Source: Kluyvera sp046569695
GTDB taxonomy: Bacteria; Pseudomonadota; Gammaproteobacteria; Enterobacterales; Enterobacteriaceae
NCBI RefSeq assembly: GCF_046569695.1
Contig: NZ_JBKHUI010000022.1
Coordinates: forward strand, 13,901 to 77,900
Direction of reading: 5' to 3'
DNA length: 64,000 nucleotides
Positions within the stretch are counted from its first letter, which is position 1. The number at the start of each line of letters is the position of its first letter. Below, in pieces: positions 1 to 7,336 of this stretch. The translations under genes were made by a program, and so were the position numbers. The notes under the pieces are model-generated. The model worked only from the letters and a program-made list of their open reading frames with translations, did no database searches and was not told where the DNA came from.

Positions 1-621
1 AGTCTCTCGAGCTGCGTGGATCACCACAGCGGCGAGCGCGGGCATCAGCAGCATCTGGTGGATGTGCAGTTTGCCGGGCGTCCCGATGCCCGGCTGTGGG
101 TAAACCATCCGGGCGATGTGGCACCGGGCAGCGAAGCGCGTCCTTCTTTCTGGGCGGGTAACGGCGTACTGCCGCGCGTGATGCAGGTGGAGAATCAGAC
201 CATGCTGCTGTGGCAACTGGACGCGCGCGATGCGCTGGGCTGGACGCATCTGCATCTTCATGCGGAAGCTTTTGAGGAAGTGCTTCCGCTGGCGCAAGGC
301 TTTGCCGTGCGGGCGGGTAACGCCTTTGTCACCGTACTGTGCTCGCAGCCGCTCACCGTCAACGGCGATGAGGTGCGTGCCGAAGGCCGCCACGTAGCGT
401 GGTGGCTGGAGGTGGGCGAGGGTGATTTTAGCGCCTTCAGCCAGCGCGTTCAGGCGCTGCGCATTGAACATCAAGGCGACATCGCGCGGGTGATGGATAG
501 CCAGCACACGCTGATGCAGCTAGACGCGCAGGGTAACTGCCAGCACAACGGCAAGGCCGTCGCGTTCCCGACGCTGGTGGGTAATGAAATTCAGGTCACG
601 CTGTCAGGAGACGCGCAATGA
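1..621 (+). CDS. C-terminal part of a carbohydrate-operon protein, cut by the window start
   Basis: The reading frame is open from the first base, so the start of the gene lies outside the window and the GTG at 16 is only an internal codon. About 206 residues are visible, without membrane segments. They contain short conserved-looking blocks (VNHPG near residue 35, RPSFWAGNGVLPRV near residue 50) followed by a beta-rich tail. I do not recognise the family with confidence. Uncharacterised proteins of pectin or heparin utilisation clusters carry a similar WAGNG-LPRV block, so a lyase or hydrolase accessory domain is possible. The stop codon overlaps the start of the following GH105 gene (ATGA), so the two are translationally coupled. 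That coupling is the main evidence for a role in cleaving plant oligosaccharides. Confidence 0.55.
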   Translation, partial: SLSSCVDHHSGERGHQQHLVDVQFAGRPDARLWVNHPGDVAPGSEARPSFWAGNGVLPRVMQVENQTMLLWQLDARDALGWTHLHLHAEAFEEVLPLAQGFAVRAGNAFVTVLCSQPLTVNGDEVRAEGRHVAWWLEVGEGDFSAFSQRVQALRIEHQGDIARVMDSQHTLMQLDAQGNCQHNGKAVAFPTLVGNEIQVTLSGDAQ

Positions 622-1694
622 ACAACGCAGCATTAAACGGCCTGCTGGAACAGGTAGTTCAGGGCTTCTGCCGCCTGAAAAATATGGGCGAAGTCGGCAC
701 CGGTTCCGGTGAAGGTTTTACCATCCATTTCGAAGAGTGGGAATGGGAAGTCGGCGTCGGCCTGTACGGCTTCTGGCAGTATGCGCGCCAGCAAAATGAT
801 GCCGGTCTCCAGCAGTCGATCCTCACCTGGTATGAAGATCAGCTGGCAAAAGGGCTGCCAGAAATTCAGATCAACACCACCGCGCCGATGATCACCCTCG
901 CGCTGGTGGCCGGACACACCGGGCGTCAGGATCTGCTGAAGGTGGTGAACGACTGGGCCGACGCGCTGTTGCGTACCCTGCCGAAAACCGAAGAGGGCGG
1001 CTTCCAGCATGTGGTGAAAGAGCAGCCGAACACCGGGCACCTGTGGGACGACACGCTGTTTATGACCTGCCTGTTCCTCGGCACGGCGGGCGTGGTGCTT
1101 AAGCGCAAAGACCTGATCGACGAAGCCTCTTACCAGTTCCTGCTGCACACCCGCTACCTGTGCGAACCGGCGAGCGGCCTGTGGTATCACGGCTGGACGT
1201 TCGTCGGTAAACATCACTTCTCCGAAGCGTTCTGGGGGCGCGGCAACGCGTGGATCACCGTGGCGATCCCGGAATTTATTGCCCTGCTCGGCGACAGCCT
1301 GGACGCCAGCGTGAAGCGCTATCTTTCGGTGGTGGTGGCGCGTCAGGTGAACACGCTCTGCGAACTGCAGGCCGACAACGGCATGTGGCACACGCTGCTC
1401 GACGATCCGTTATCGCCGCAAGAATCTTCCGCTACGGCGGGGATCGCCTACGGCATGCTGCGCGGCGTGCGGATGGGGATCCTCGACGAGAAGGTGGCTG
1501 ATAATGCGATGCGCGCCTGGCATGCGCTGCGCGACAGAATCGACGATGGAATCTTACTGGAAGCGTCGAAAGGGACGATGGTCGGGCCGGATCTGCAATA
1601 TTACTGCGATATCGCCATGGCCCCGGTGCCTTACGCTCAGGCGCTGATGATGCTGTTATTACTGGAGTTACAGCAGGAGAAATGGTGCCGCTAA
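618..1694 (+). CDS. GH105 unsaturated rhamnogalacturonyl hydrolase (YteR/YesR type)
   Basis: This 358-residue enzyme belongs to glycoside hydrolase family 105, alpha6/alpha6-barrel proteins that hydrate and release the 4,5-unsaturated uronic acid left by pectate or rhamnogalacturonan lyases. Diagnostic blocks are WEWEVGVGLYG near residue 42, HLWDDTLFM near 142 (Asp145 aligns with the general acid of YteR), WYHGW near 195 and FWGRGNAW near 210. There is no signal peptide, so it should act in the cytosol on imported disaccharides. It is coupled by a 4-bp overlap to the gene before it and is the last gene of its operon, since a REP follows. A second 358-residue GH105 lies at 23916-24992 and is clearly diverged in sequence. 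Confidence 0.88.
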   Translation: MNNAALNGLLEQVVQGFCRLKNMGEVGTGSGEGFTIHFEEWEWEVGVGLYGFWQYARQQNDAGLQQSILTWYEDQLAKGLPEIQINTTAPMITLALVAGHTGRQDLLKVVNDWADALLRTLPKTEEGGFQHVVKEQPNTGHLWDDTLFMTCLFLGTAGVVLKRKDLIDEASYQFLLHTRYLCEPASGLWYHGWTFVGKHHFSEAFWGRGNAWITVAIPEFIALLGDSLDASVKRYLSVVVARQVNTLCELQADNGMWHTLLDDPLSPQESSATAGIAYGMLRGVRMGILDEKVADNAMRAWHALRDRIDDGILLEASKGTMVGPDLQYYCDIAMAPVPYAQALMMLLLLELQQEKWCR

Positions 1695-1695
1695 T

Positions 1696-1770
1696 TGCCT
1701 GATGGCGCTGCGCTTATCAGGCCTACGCCGCGGTTTGTAGGCCGGGTAAGGCGTAGCCGCCACCCGGCAT
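1696..1770. repeat. BIME (paired REP sequences)
   Basis: Two inverted REP-like palindromes with GGCGCTGCGCTT and GGCGTAGCCGCC cores lie between convergent genes. Such elements stabilise mRNA ends or bind gyrase/IHF. Confidence 0.8.
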
Positions 1771-1778
1771 TTGTCCGG

Positions 1779-2249
1779 CTACGGGTTCAACTCGCGGCTA
1801 TAAACCCGTGAAGACTCACCCCATGGGTGATAGCCCAACCCATTGAAGCTAAAGCCCGCTTGCTCGTAAAATCCCACCATATCGGTACACAGATGCAGCT
1901 GCATAAAGCCAAGCTCTTTTGTGTGCCGCGCGATATGCTCAATCAACCGCCGCGCCAGCCCTTGCTGACGATACGCCGGCTCGATATAGAGCGCGCACAG
2001 CCACGGATACAGCTCGCCGCGGCTGATAAAGTCGTTGGTAATCAACCCCGCGCAGCCGATGATCCGCTCGCCGTCCTGCAGCCAGTACCACTGCGGCAGC
2101 GGATTTTTCGCCCCCGGCGTGCGGCGCAGCGCGTCGTCGTAAACCATCATCGATGCTTCCGACGCCCACTGCTGCTGGAAATAGGCGATAACCGCCTCCA
2201 TCTGCTCGGGATGGTCGCGTAAAGAGCGAATAACGTACTGTGAACTCAT
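1779..2249 (-). CDS. GNAT family N-acetyltransferase
   Basis: A 156-residue acetyl-CoA-dependent acyltransferase of the GNAT fold. Motif A is visible as YRQQGLARRLIEHI near residue 95. The C-terminal GFYEQAGFSF segment is the usual beta-alpha block of motif B. The start at 2249 is chosen because it overlaps the stop of the upstream DUF2164 gene by 4 bp (ATGA), giving a co-translated pair. A longer in-frame start exists but would lie inside that gene. Substrate unknown. DUF2164-GNAT linkage could mean modification of a protein or a small amine, but nothing in the sequence decides this. Confidence 0.8.
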   Translation of the reverse strand: MSSQYVIRSLRDHPEQMEAVIAYFQQQWASEASMMVYDDALRRTPGAKNPLPQWYWLQDGERIIGCAGLITNDFISRGELYPWLCALYIEPAYRQQGLARRLIEHIARHTKELGFMQLHLCTDMVGFYEQAGFSFNGLGYHPWGESSRVYSRELNP

Positions 2250-2488
2250 AGAATTTTCTTCAGATCCATCTCTTCCTGAATGCGCTCGCTCCACGCAAAG
2301 TGGGTGCGAATCGCCTCATCAATGCCGGCGTTATAAAAGGCTGGCCCCAGCTTCTCGATTATAAAATCGATAAAGAACTCCGCGTCGAACTGCTCCAGCT
2401 CGAGGTCGAACTGTTTGGCGCAGTAATCCGTTAGCTGATCGCGCAGCTTCTCGCGTTCGGCGGGGGTGAGGTTGATTTCCGTGCTCAT
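2246..2488 (-). CDS. DUF2164 family small protein
   Basis: An 80-residue acidic, helical protein with the DUF2164 pattern: an N-terminal L-P-x-E segment, then FDAEFFIDFIIEKLGPAFYNAG near residues 38-60. The start at 2488 gives the family's usual length; the longer frame runs backwards through a REP palindrome and is not credible. It is the first gene of a two-gene operon with the GNAT gene at 1779-2249 and overlaps it by 4 bp. The family has no established function; there is no membrane segment or signal peptide. Confidence 0.75.
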   Translation of the reverse strand: MSTEINLTPAEREKLRDQLTDYCAKQFDLELEQFDAEFFIDFIIEKLGPAFYNAGIDEAIRTHFAWSERIQEEMDLKKIL

Positions 2489-2506
2489 AAAGACTCCAGT
2501 GTCATT

Positions 2507-2574
2507 CCCGGCGGCGCTGCGCTTGGCCGGGCTACAAGTTGGTAGCCCGGCCAAGCGCAGCGCCGACTCCGGGG
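2507..2574. repeat. BIME, near-perfect REP inverted pair
   Basis: CCGGCGGCGCTGCGCTTGG and its reverse complement flank a 6-base spacer. It sits just upstream of the DUF2164-GNAT operon. Confidence 0.85.
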
Positions 2575-2693
2575 CGGCTCGATGCCGAATAATGCAATCC
2601 CAAGTGGCAGCTATCAATATCACAAACTCGACTTTGTGACCTGGTGGAATATTTCTATATTCGGGTTTCTGACGATTTTAAAGGGGCGCAATC

Positions 2694-3638
2694 ATGACTG
2701 CTGTGAACACTGCTGATACCGATTTTCCTTTACTGAACGTACGCCGCGTAGCGGGCAACATTGGCGCGGAGATCCGCGATATTCGCCTCTCTGCCAATCT
2801 GGATGCCGACACCTTCGCCCAGCTCGACGCGGCGCTGGTCAAATACAAAGTGCTGTTCTTCCGCCAGCAAGGTCATCTGACCGATGCCGAACATCAGGCT
2901 TTCGGCGCGCGCTTCGGCAAGATTGTTCCCCATCCAACCGTTCCTTCCCCGGAAGGCACCAAACTGTTTGAACTCGACGCCTCCAAAGGCGGCGGCCGCG
3001 CCGACTCCTGGCACACCGACGTCACCTTCGTTGACGCCTTCCCGAAAATCTCCATCCTGCGCGGCGTCACCATCCCGGAATACGGCGGCGACACTGTGTG
3101 GGCCAACACCGCCCGCGCCTACGAGCAGCTGCCGGAGACGCTCAAGCGCTTCGTCGACACCCTGCACGCGGTGCACAGCAACGACTATGACTACGGCGCC
3201 GAGCGCACCATTGTGGAGGCGCACCGCCTGGCGCATCACCAGAAAGTGTTCGTCTCATCCCTGTGGGAAGCCGAGCATCCGGTGGTGCACGTCCACCCGG
3301 TCAGCGGCGAACGCGCGCTGCTGCTGGGGCATTTCGTTAAACGGCTGGTAGGCTTCAGCTCGCGGGAATCCGCGCAGCTGTTCGAACTGCTGCAAAACCG
3401 CATCACCCGCCTCGATAACACCGTGCGCTGGCAGTGGCAGCAGGACGACGTGGTGATTTGGGACAACCGCAGCACCCAACATTATGCGGTCAACGACTAC
3501 GGCAGCCAGCCGCGCGTGGTGCGCCGGGTGACGGTGGAAGGGGAGATTGCGGTTGGGGTGGATGGCAGTAAAAGCCGCACGGTTTCACGGCCGCAGGATG
3601 CGGCTAATGGGGAAGTTGCGGTGGGTAAGGTGTCGTAA
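2694..3638 (+). CDS. TauD/TfdA-family Fe(II)/2-oxoglutarate dioxygenase
   Basis: A 314-residue member of the TauD/TfdA family, which couples oxidative decarboxylation of 2-oxoglutarate to hydroxylation and cleavage of sulfonates, alkyl sulfates or related compounds. The iron triad is visible as His107-x-Asp109 (WHTDVTF) and the distal His263 in TQHYAV, followed by the RVVRRVTV segment that supplies the 2-oxoglutarate-binding arginine. It resembles the alkylsulfatase AtsK more than taurine dioxygenase, but substrate cannot be read from sequence. It stands alone, with no sulfonate ABC transporter nearby and REP elements on both sides, so its substrate must enter by another route. The C-terminal 35 residues are low-complexity and probably disordered. 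Confidence 0.85.
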   Translation: MTAVNTADTDFPLLNVRRVAGNIGAEIRDIRLSANLDADTFAQLDAALVKYKVLFFRQQGHLTDAEHQAFGARFGKIVPHPTVPSPEGTKLFELDASKGGGRADSWHTDVTFVDAFPKISILRGVTIPEYGGDTVWANTARAYEQLPETLKRFVDTLHAVHSNDYDYGAERTIVEAHRLAHHQKVFVSSLWEAEHPVVHVHPVSGERALLLGHFVKRLVGFSSRESAQLFELLQNRITRLDNTVRWQWQQDDVVIWDNRSTQHYAVNDYGSQPRVVRRVTVEGEIAVGVDGSKSRTVSRPQDAANGEVAVGKVS

Positions 3639-3641
3639 AAT

Positions 3642-3674
3642 GGTAGGCCGGGTAAGGCGTAGCCGCCACCCGGC
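3642..3674. repeat. single REP element
   Basis: TAGGCCGGGTAAGGCGTAGC with its partner CCGCCACCCGG forms a REP hairpin between convergent genes. The sequence class matches the second half of the element at 1696-1770. Confidence 0.75.
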
Positions 3675-3705
3675 AATAACACGCGCTCAATCGCGCAAAC
3701 TGACC

Positions 3706-4044
3706 TTACGCCTCCCGTCGGCGAGGCTTACTCGAAATCACCCCGATAAACTCCTGCACCTGCTTTTGCTTACGTGCTGACAGCTTGCTCACCTGCCGCA
3801 AAGACTGCACCAGCGCGGGTTCCTGCGGTTTTGCCGTTAGCACAATACAGCCGTTCATCACCCTCACATCCACCTCGGTACCGGTGGTGAAACCGGCGGC
3901 TTCCAGCCACTGGCCCTTCATGGTGAGCGCGGGAATGCGGGTGTAATCCGGATAACGACTCGCATAACTCACGGTCAGATGACGGTTATTTGTTGGGGAG
4001 ACTTCTGGATCGCACGGATCTGAAATAGAATGGACGGTAGTCAT
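3706..4044 (-). CDS. symE: SOS-induced RNA-cleaving toxin-like protein SymE
   Basis: A 112-residue protein that I recognise as SymE from the block TVSYASRYPDYTRIPALTMK near residue 30 and the C-terminal LSARKQKQVQEFIGVI. In E. coli SymE is a LexA-controlled protein with an AbrB-like fold that cuts or represses RNA; it is repressed in trans by the antisense RNA SymR and degraded by Lon. The start at 4044 fits the E. coli protein and lies 6 bases from the SymR 5' end, so the RNA covers the ribosome-binding site. It sits next to hsdSMR on the same strand, as in the E. coli immigration-control region. A LexA box at 4120-4139 supports SOS control. Confidence 0.92.
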   Translation of the reverse strand: MTTVHSISDPCDPEVSPTNNRHLTVSYASRYPDYTRIPALTMKGQWLEAAGFTTGTEVDVRVMNGCIVLTAKPQEPALVQSLRQVSKLSARKQKQVQEFIGVISSKPRRREA

Positions 4045-4115
4045 GATGGCTATTCCTTGAAAATAGTGATTGTGATGAGTGATATGGCCGTGTTCCCGCA
4101 CGGCCATATCGCGCT
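4039..4115 (+). ncRNA. symR: SymR antisense sRNA
   Basis: The + strand opposite the symE start and leader aligns base for base with the 77-nt E. coli SymR as I remember it: same 5' AGTCAT, the central GTGATTGTGAT block and the 3' GCGCT. A perfect 12-bp stem with a 6-base loop (4081-4110) replaces the E. coli hairpin with a different primary sequence but the same position. A -10-like TAGAAT at 4026-4031 lies 8 bases before the inferred 5' end. Its expected role is to pair with the symE leader and block translation. Confidence 0.82.
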
Positions 4116-4119
4116 AAAT

Positions 4120-4139
4120 ACCTGTACATAACATCAGTA
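4120..4139 (-). promoter_or_regulatory. LexA (SOS) box upstream of symE
   Basis: CTG-N10-CAG at 4122-4137 with an AT-rich centre matches the LexA half-site spacing. It lies 78-93 bp upstream of the symE start codon. Confidence 0.75.
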
Positions 4140-4271
4140 AATAAAAGAAAAGTCCAGCTGAAAATAGACTGTAATGGGAATATTCAGGAAGAAACTGGAT
4201 ATATTTTTGATGGTTATGATTGCGGGAAAATAATAAAAAGCGCACCTGTCAGGTGCGCATGAAAATAAGCG

Positions 4272-5654
4272 TCAGGCTTTTTTACGTGAGGTTTTTTTAC
4301 CACCGCTGGCGGCGCGTTCGGCCTTAATTTTTTCTAGCAGCGCGGCGGCGCTGTTTTCACCGCTGATGAGAACAGGGTTTTCGGCACGCCACTGAGCGGT
4401 AAGCTCGCCGCGGAAGGCTTTTGCCAGGATCGACTGAGTGAGGCTGTTGACGCGGGTCAGGGCGTTGTTGACTTGCTTTTCAATGGTGTCGGCGTAGGCG
4501 AAGAGTTGCTCGACGCGGCGGACGATTTCGGCTTGTTCTTCCGCTGGTGGCTTAGGCATAGGAATTTCAAGCAATGCTTTCTGCCCGATATTTCTCATCG
4601 ATAATTGATTTCCTGTAGATCTAAATTCAATTTCACGGCGGCCATAATAAGAACGAAGAAAAATATTTACCCATGGCTTATCATTATCTGCCATAACTAA
4701 ACGTAACACCTTATCGCTTAGCATGAGGTTTTTTGTCACTTTTTTTACAATAACTGGGTTTCCTAACAACTCAAGCGTATTTGCTCTGGAGATCAAGAAG
4801 TCACCAGTAGCTATTCGTCGTGACTCAACAAAAAGAGAGTCATCAGGAAGGGTCTTACTTTCATCTTCATCGTATTCACCCCAAGTCACGGCACTAATTT
4901 TTATAATGCCATATTGTTCATCATGGGGTGGTGTTTCAATGCATTTCAGATTTTTTCCAGCCTCAATTTTTTTAACTATATGACCCAGAGTGAGTTTTTC
5001 CCAGTTATCAATATTAAGGGTATTTTTCTTACGCCATTCTTCTGTCAGATTACCATTAACCGCTGAAGCCAAAATAGATTGGCGAAAGCGTTTCAGAATT
5101 TGTGGGATTTGCTCAAGACGTGCCTTGGTACTGTCTACCTGCGCCAGAAGTGTATCGAGTTTTTCGGCGATGATTTTTTGTTCGGCCAGAGAAGGGATGG
5201 GTAATCCCAATTTTTTCAAAGTTGATGCTTTTATTCCTGAAACAGTAGTTCCTGTAGCATTACTTGTGAGTTCCTTTTGGAATGCGGGGCTACGTAATGC
5301 ATAATGAATATAGGTATTCATGTGGGAGTTAAATGACTGAATACAAATAGCTCGTTGTGCCAGCGCTATTTTTTCTTGGGTATGGAGCAAGGCTACATTA
5401 CCGAGAGGAGCTTCGGTGGTAATTACTACATCACCATAGTTTGGGATGCCTCTGGTCATCCAGTTATCGTAATCAGCTTCTGAGATATACTCTCTTGGAT
5501 CAACTTTAATAAAACCATTTCTGATATTTTTTGCGGTAATTAAAGGAATACCAGAAGTGGTTTTTTGAGGTGTTTTTCCTCTATAGTCTATAAAGTTAGA
5601 GATCTCTCCTAAAATACCGATTTCCCAACTATCCGGTTTTAACATTAAGGTCAT
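4272..5654 (-). CDS. hsdS: type I restriction-modification specificity subunit HsdS
   Basis: A 460-residue specificity subunit that positions the HsdM/HsdR complex on a bipartite DNA target. Layout: N-terminal target-recognition domain (about 10-150), central conserved helical region with LAEQKIIAEKLDTLLAQVDS near 158, second recognition domain (about 215-370), and the matching distal helix region with AEEQAEIVRRVEQLFAYAD near 380. The tail ends in a Lys-rich stretch. The start overlaps the hsdM stop by 4 bp (ATGA). Both recognition domains are visibly AT-rich compared with the conserved regions and with hsdM, the usual sign of domain exchange by recombination. The target sequence cannot be deduced by eye. 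Confidence 0.93.
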   Translation of the reverse strand: MTLMLKPDSWEIGILGEISNFIDYRGKTPQKTTSGIPLITAKNIRNGFIKVDPREYISEADYDNWMTRGIPNYGDVVITTEAPLGNVALLHTQEKIALAQRAICIQSFNSHMNTYIHYALRSPAFQKELTSNATGTTVSGIKASTLKKLGLPIPSLAEQKIIAEKLDTLLAQVDSTKARLEQIPQILKRFRQSILASAVNGNLTEEWRKKNTLNIDNWEKLTLGHIVKKIEAGKNLKCIETPPHDEQYGIIKISAVTWGEYDEDESKTLPDDSLFVESRRIATGDFLISRANTLELLGNPVIVKKVTKNLMLSDKVLRLVMADNDKPWVNIFLRSYYGRREIEFRSTGNQLSMRNIGQKALLEIPMPKPPAEEQAEIVRRVEQLFAYADTIEKQVNNALTRVNSLTQSILAKAFRGELTAQWRAENPVLISGENSAAALLEKIKAERAASGGKKTSRKKA

Positions 5655-7270
5655 GCCTTCACCTCACCAAATACTTCATTCAGCAACTGGCGCTGCGCAT
5701 CCGCCTCATCGCCCGCGCCCAGCTCGCGCATCAGCGCATCCAACTCACCTAGCGCCTGCACCAGCTCGCCCATCGCTTCTGCTGCCAGTACGTCCGGCTC
5801 CGGCAGGCTGTCGGCGTCGATGCTGTCCTTATCCTTCAGCCAGGAGATATCCAGTGAATCGGATTTCGCCGTGCGGATCCACTCGCGGCTGAAGCAGCGC
5901 CAGCGGCTGGTGGTCAGGTGCTGCTCGGTATCCTGGTTTTCTTCGCTGTCGGCCACGACAATTTCGCTGGCGTTAAAGCTCCACTCGCCTTCGCTGCGTG
6001 GACTGTTGCCGTATGGATCGTCACCAAACACATCTTCAAACGGCTTGAGATGCTGCTCGGTAAACGGCGTGCGCTTGCCGAAGCTCGGCATATTGGTACG
6101 CAGGTCATACACCCAGACGTTTTCGGTGCAATTTTCTTCCTGGTATTTATCGGCGTCGGTGCCCTTGGTGAAAAACAGCACGTTGGTTTTCACGCCCTGC
6201 GCGTAGAAGATCCCGGTCGGCAAACGCAGAATAGTGTGCAGATTGCATTTGTTCATCAGGTCGCGACGCACGTCGGCACCGACCCCGGCTTCGAACAGCA
6301 CGTTATCAGGCAGCACAACTGCGGCACGACCGCCCGGCTTCAGGTTGCGGTAAATATGCTGCAAAAAGGCCAGCTGTTTATTGCTGGTGCTGTAGGTAAG
6401 GTCGTCGCGGGTAATACTGGCTTCCCCACCTTTAGAGGTACCAAACGGTGGGTTGGCTAAAATGATATCGGCTTTCGCCAGTGACTGCCCGACCATGCCC
6501 AGCGCGTTGCCTTGATGCACCACGCCTTTTTCGTCGCCTTCCATCCCGTGCAGTAGGCAGTTCATCAGCGCCAGACGGCGGGTGGACGGCACCAGCTCAA
6601 CGCCGATAAAGGCTTTATTCTTCTGGAACACGCGCTCTTTATCCGACAGATCGTACAGATCGTCGGTGTTGGCCTTGATATACTGATCGGCGGCAATCAA
6701 GAAGCCCGCGGTACCGGCGGCAGGATCCTGAATCACTTCGCCCGGCTGCGGTTTGATGCAGCGCACCATGCTGTTGATCAGCGCTCGCGGGGTAAAATAC
6801 TGCCCGGCACCGGACTTGGTTTCACCGGCGTTTTTTTCCAGCAGCCCTTCATAAAGGTCGCCCAGACCGTCTTTCTGCGCGCTGAACCAGTCGATCTGAT
6901 CCAGCGAGCGGATCAGTTGCTCCAGGTGGCGCGGCTCGCGCAGGCGAGTTTGCGCGTCGGCATAAATTGCGGTGATCAGTGGGTCGGCGTGGACCAGCTT
7001 GCCTTCGGCGTCTTTACCGGTAGAGAGCTTCAGCAGAATTTGTTTGTAGTCGTTCAGCAGGTTAAGGCCGGATTTGCTGTTTAAATCGCTCCAGCGGCAC
7101 CCTTCTGGCAGGATGTGTTTATCCAGCGTTTCCGCTTCGGTGTTCTCGTGCACCATCTTGATAAACAACAGTAATACCAGCTCGGTGACGTAATCGCTGT
7201 AGTTGATGCCATCGTCACGCAGGACGTCACAAAGATTCCAGAGTTTCTGAACGATTTCGTTGTTACTCAT
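5651..7270 (-). CDS. hsdM: type I DNA N6-adenine methyltransferase HsdM
   Basis: A 539-residue modification subunit. AdoMet-binding motif I is DPAAGTAGF near residue 182, preceded by the QYFTPRALI block, and the catalytic motif IV is NPPFGTS near residue 272. With HsdS it protects adenines in the host recognition site; with HsdR it forms the restricting complex. It overlaps hsdS by 4 bp and lies 66 bp downstream of hsdR. Length and motif order are intact, so it should be active. Confidence 0.95.
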   Translation of the reverse strand: MSNNEIVQKLWNLCDVLRDDGINYSDYVTELVLLLFIKMVHENTEAETLDKHILPEGCRWSDLNSKSGLNLLNDYKQILLKLSTGKDAEGKLVHADPLITAIYADAQTRLREPRHLEQLIRSLDQIDWFSAQKDGLGDLYEGLLEKNAGETKSGAGQYFTPRALINSMVRCIKPQPGEVIQDPAAGTAGFLIAADQYIKANTDDLYDLSDKERVFQKNKAFIGVELVPSTRRLALMNCLLHGMEGDEKGVVHQGNALGMVGQSLAKADIILANPPFGTSKGGEASITRDDLTYSTSNKQLAFLQHIYRNLKPGGRAAVVLPDNVLFEAGVGADVRRDLMNKCNLHTILRLPTGIFYAQGVKTNVLFFTKGTDADKYQEENCTENVWVYDLRTNMPSFGKRTPFTEQHLKPFEDVFGDDPYGNSPRSEGEWSFNASEIVVADSEENQDTEQHLTTSRWRCFSREWIRTAKSDSLDISWLKDKDSIDADSLPEPDVLAAEAMGELVQALGELDALMRELGAGDEADAQRQLLNEVFGEVKA

Positions 7271-7336
7271 AGCTATTCCGGTTAAGGCCGGCTACCCGGC
7301 CTGTCTGTCAAAAAATGATGGGGAAGGGTATCACGA

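Noticed and set aside
2489..2623. N-terminal extensions containing the peptide SPAKRSAAG (also near 18538, 30251 and 60363)
   Set aside because: The recurring peptide is simply a REP palindrome read in one frame, not a shared protein motif.
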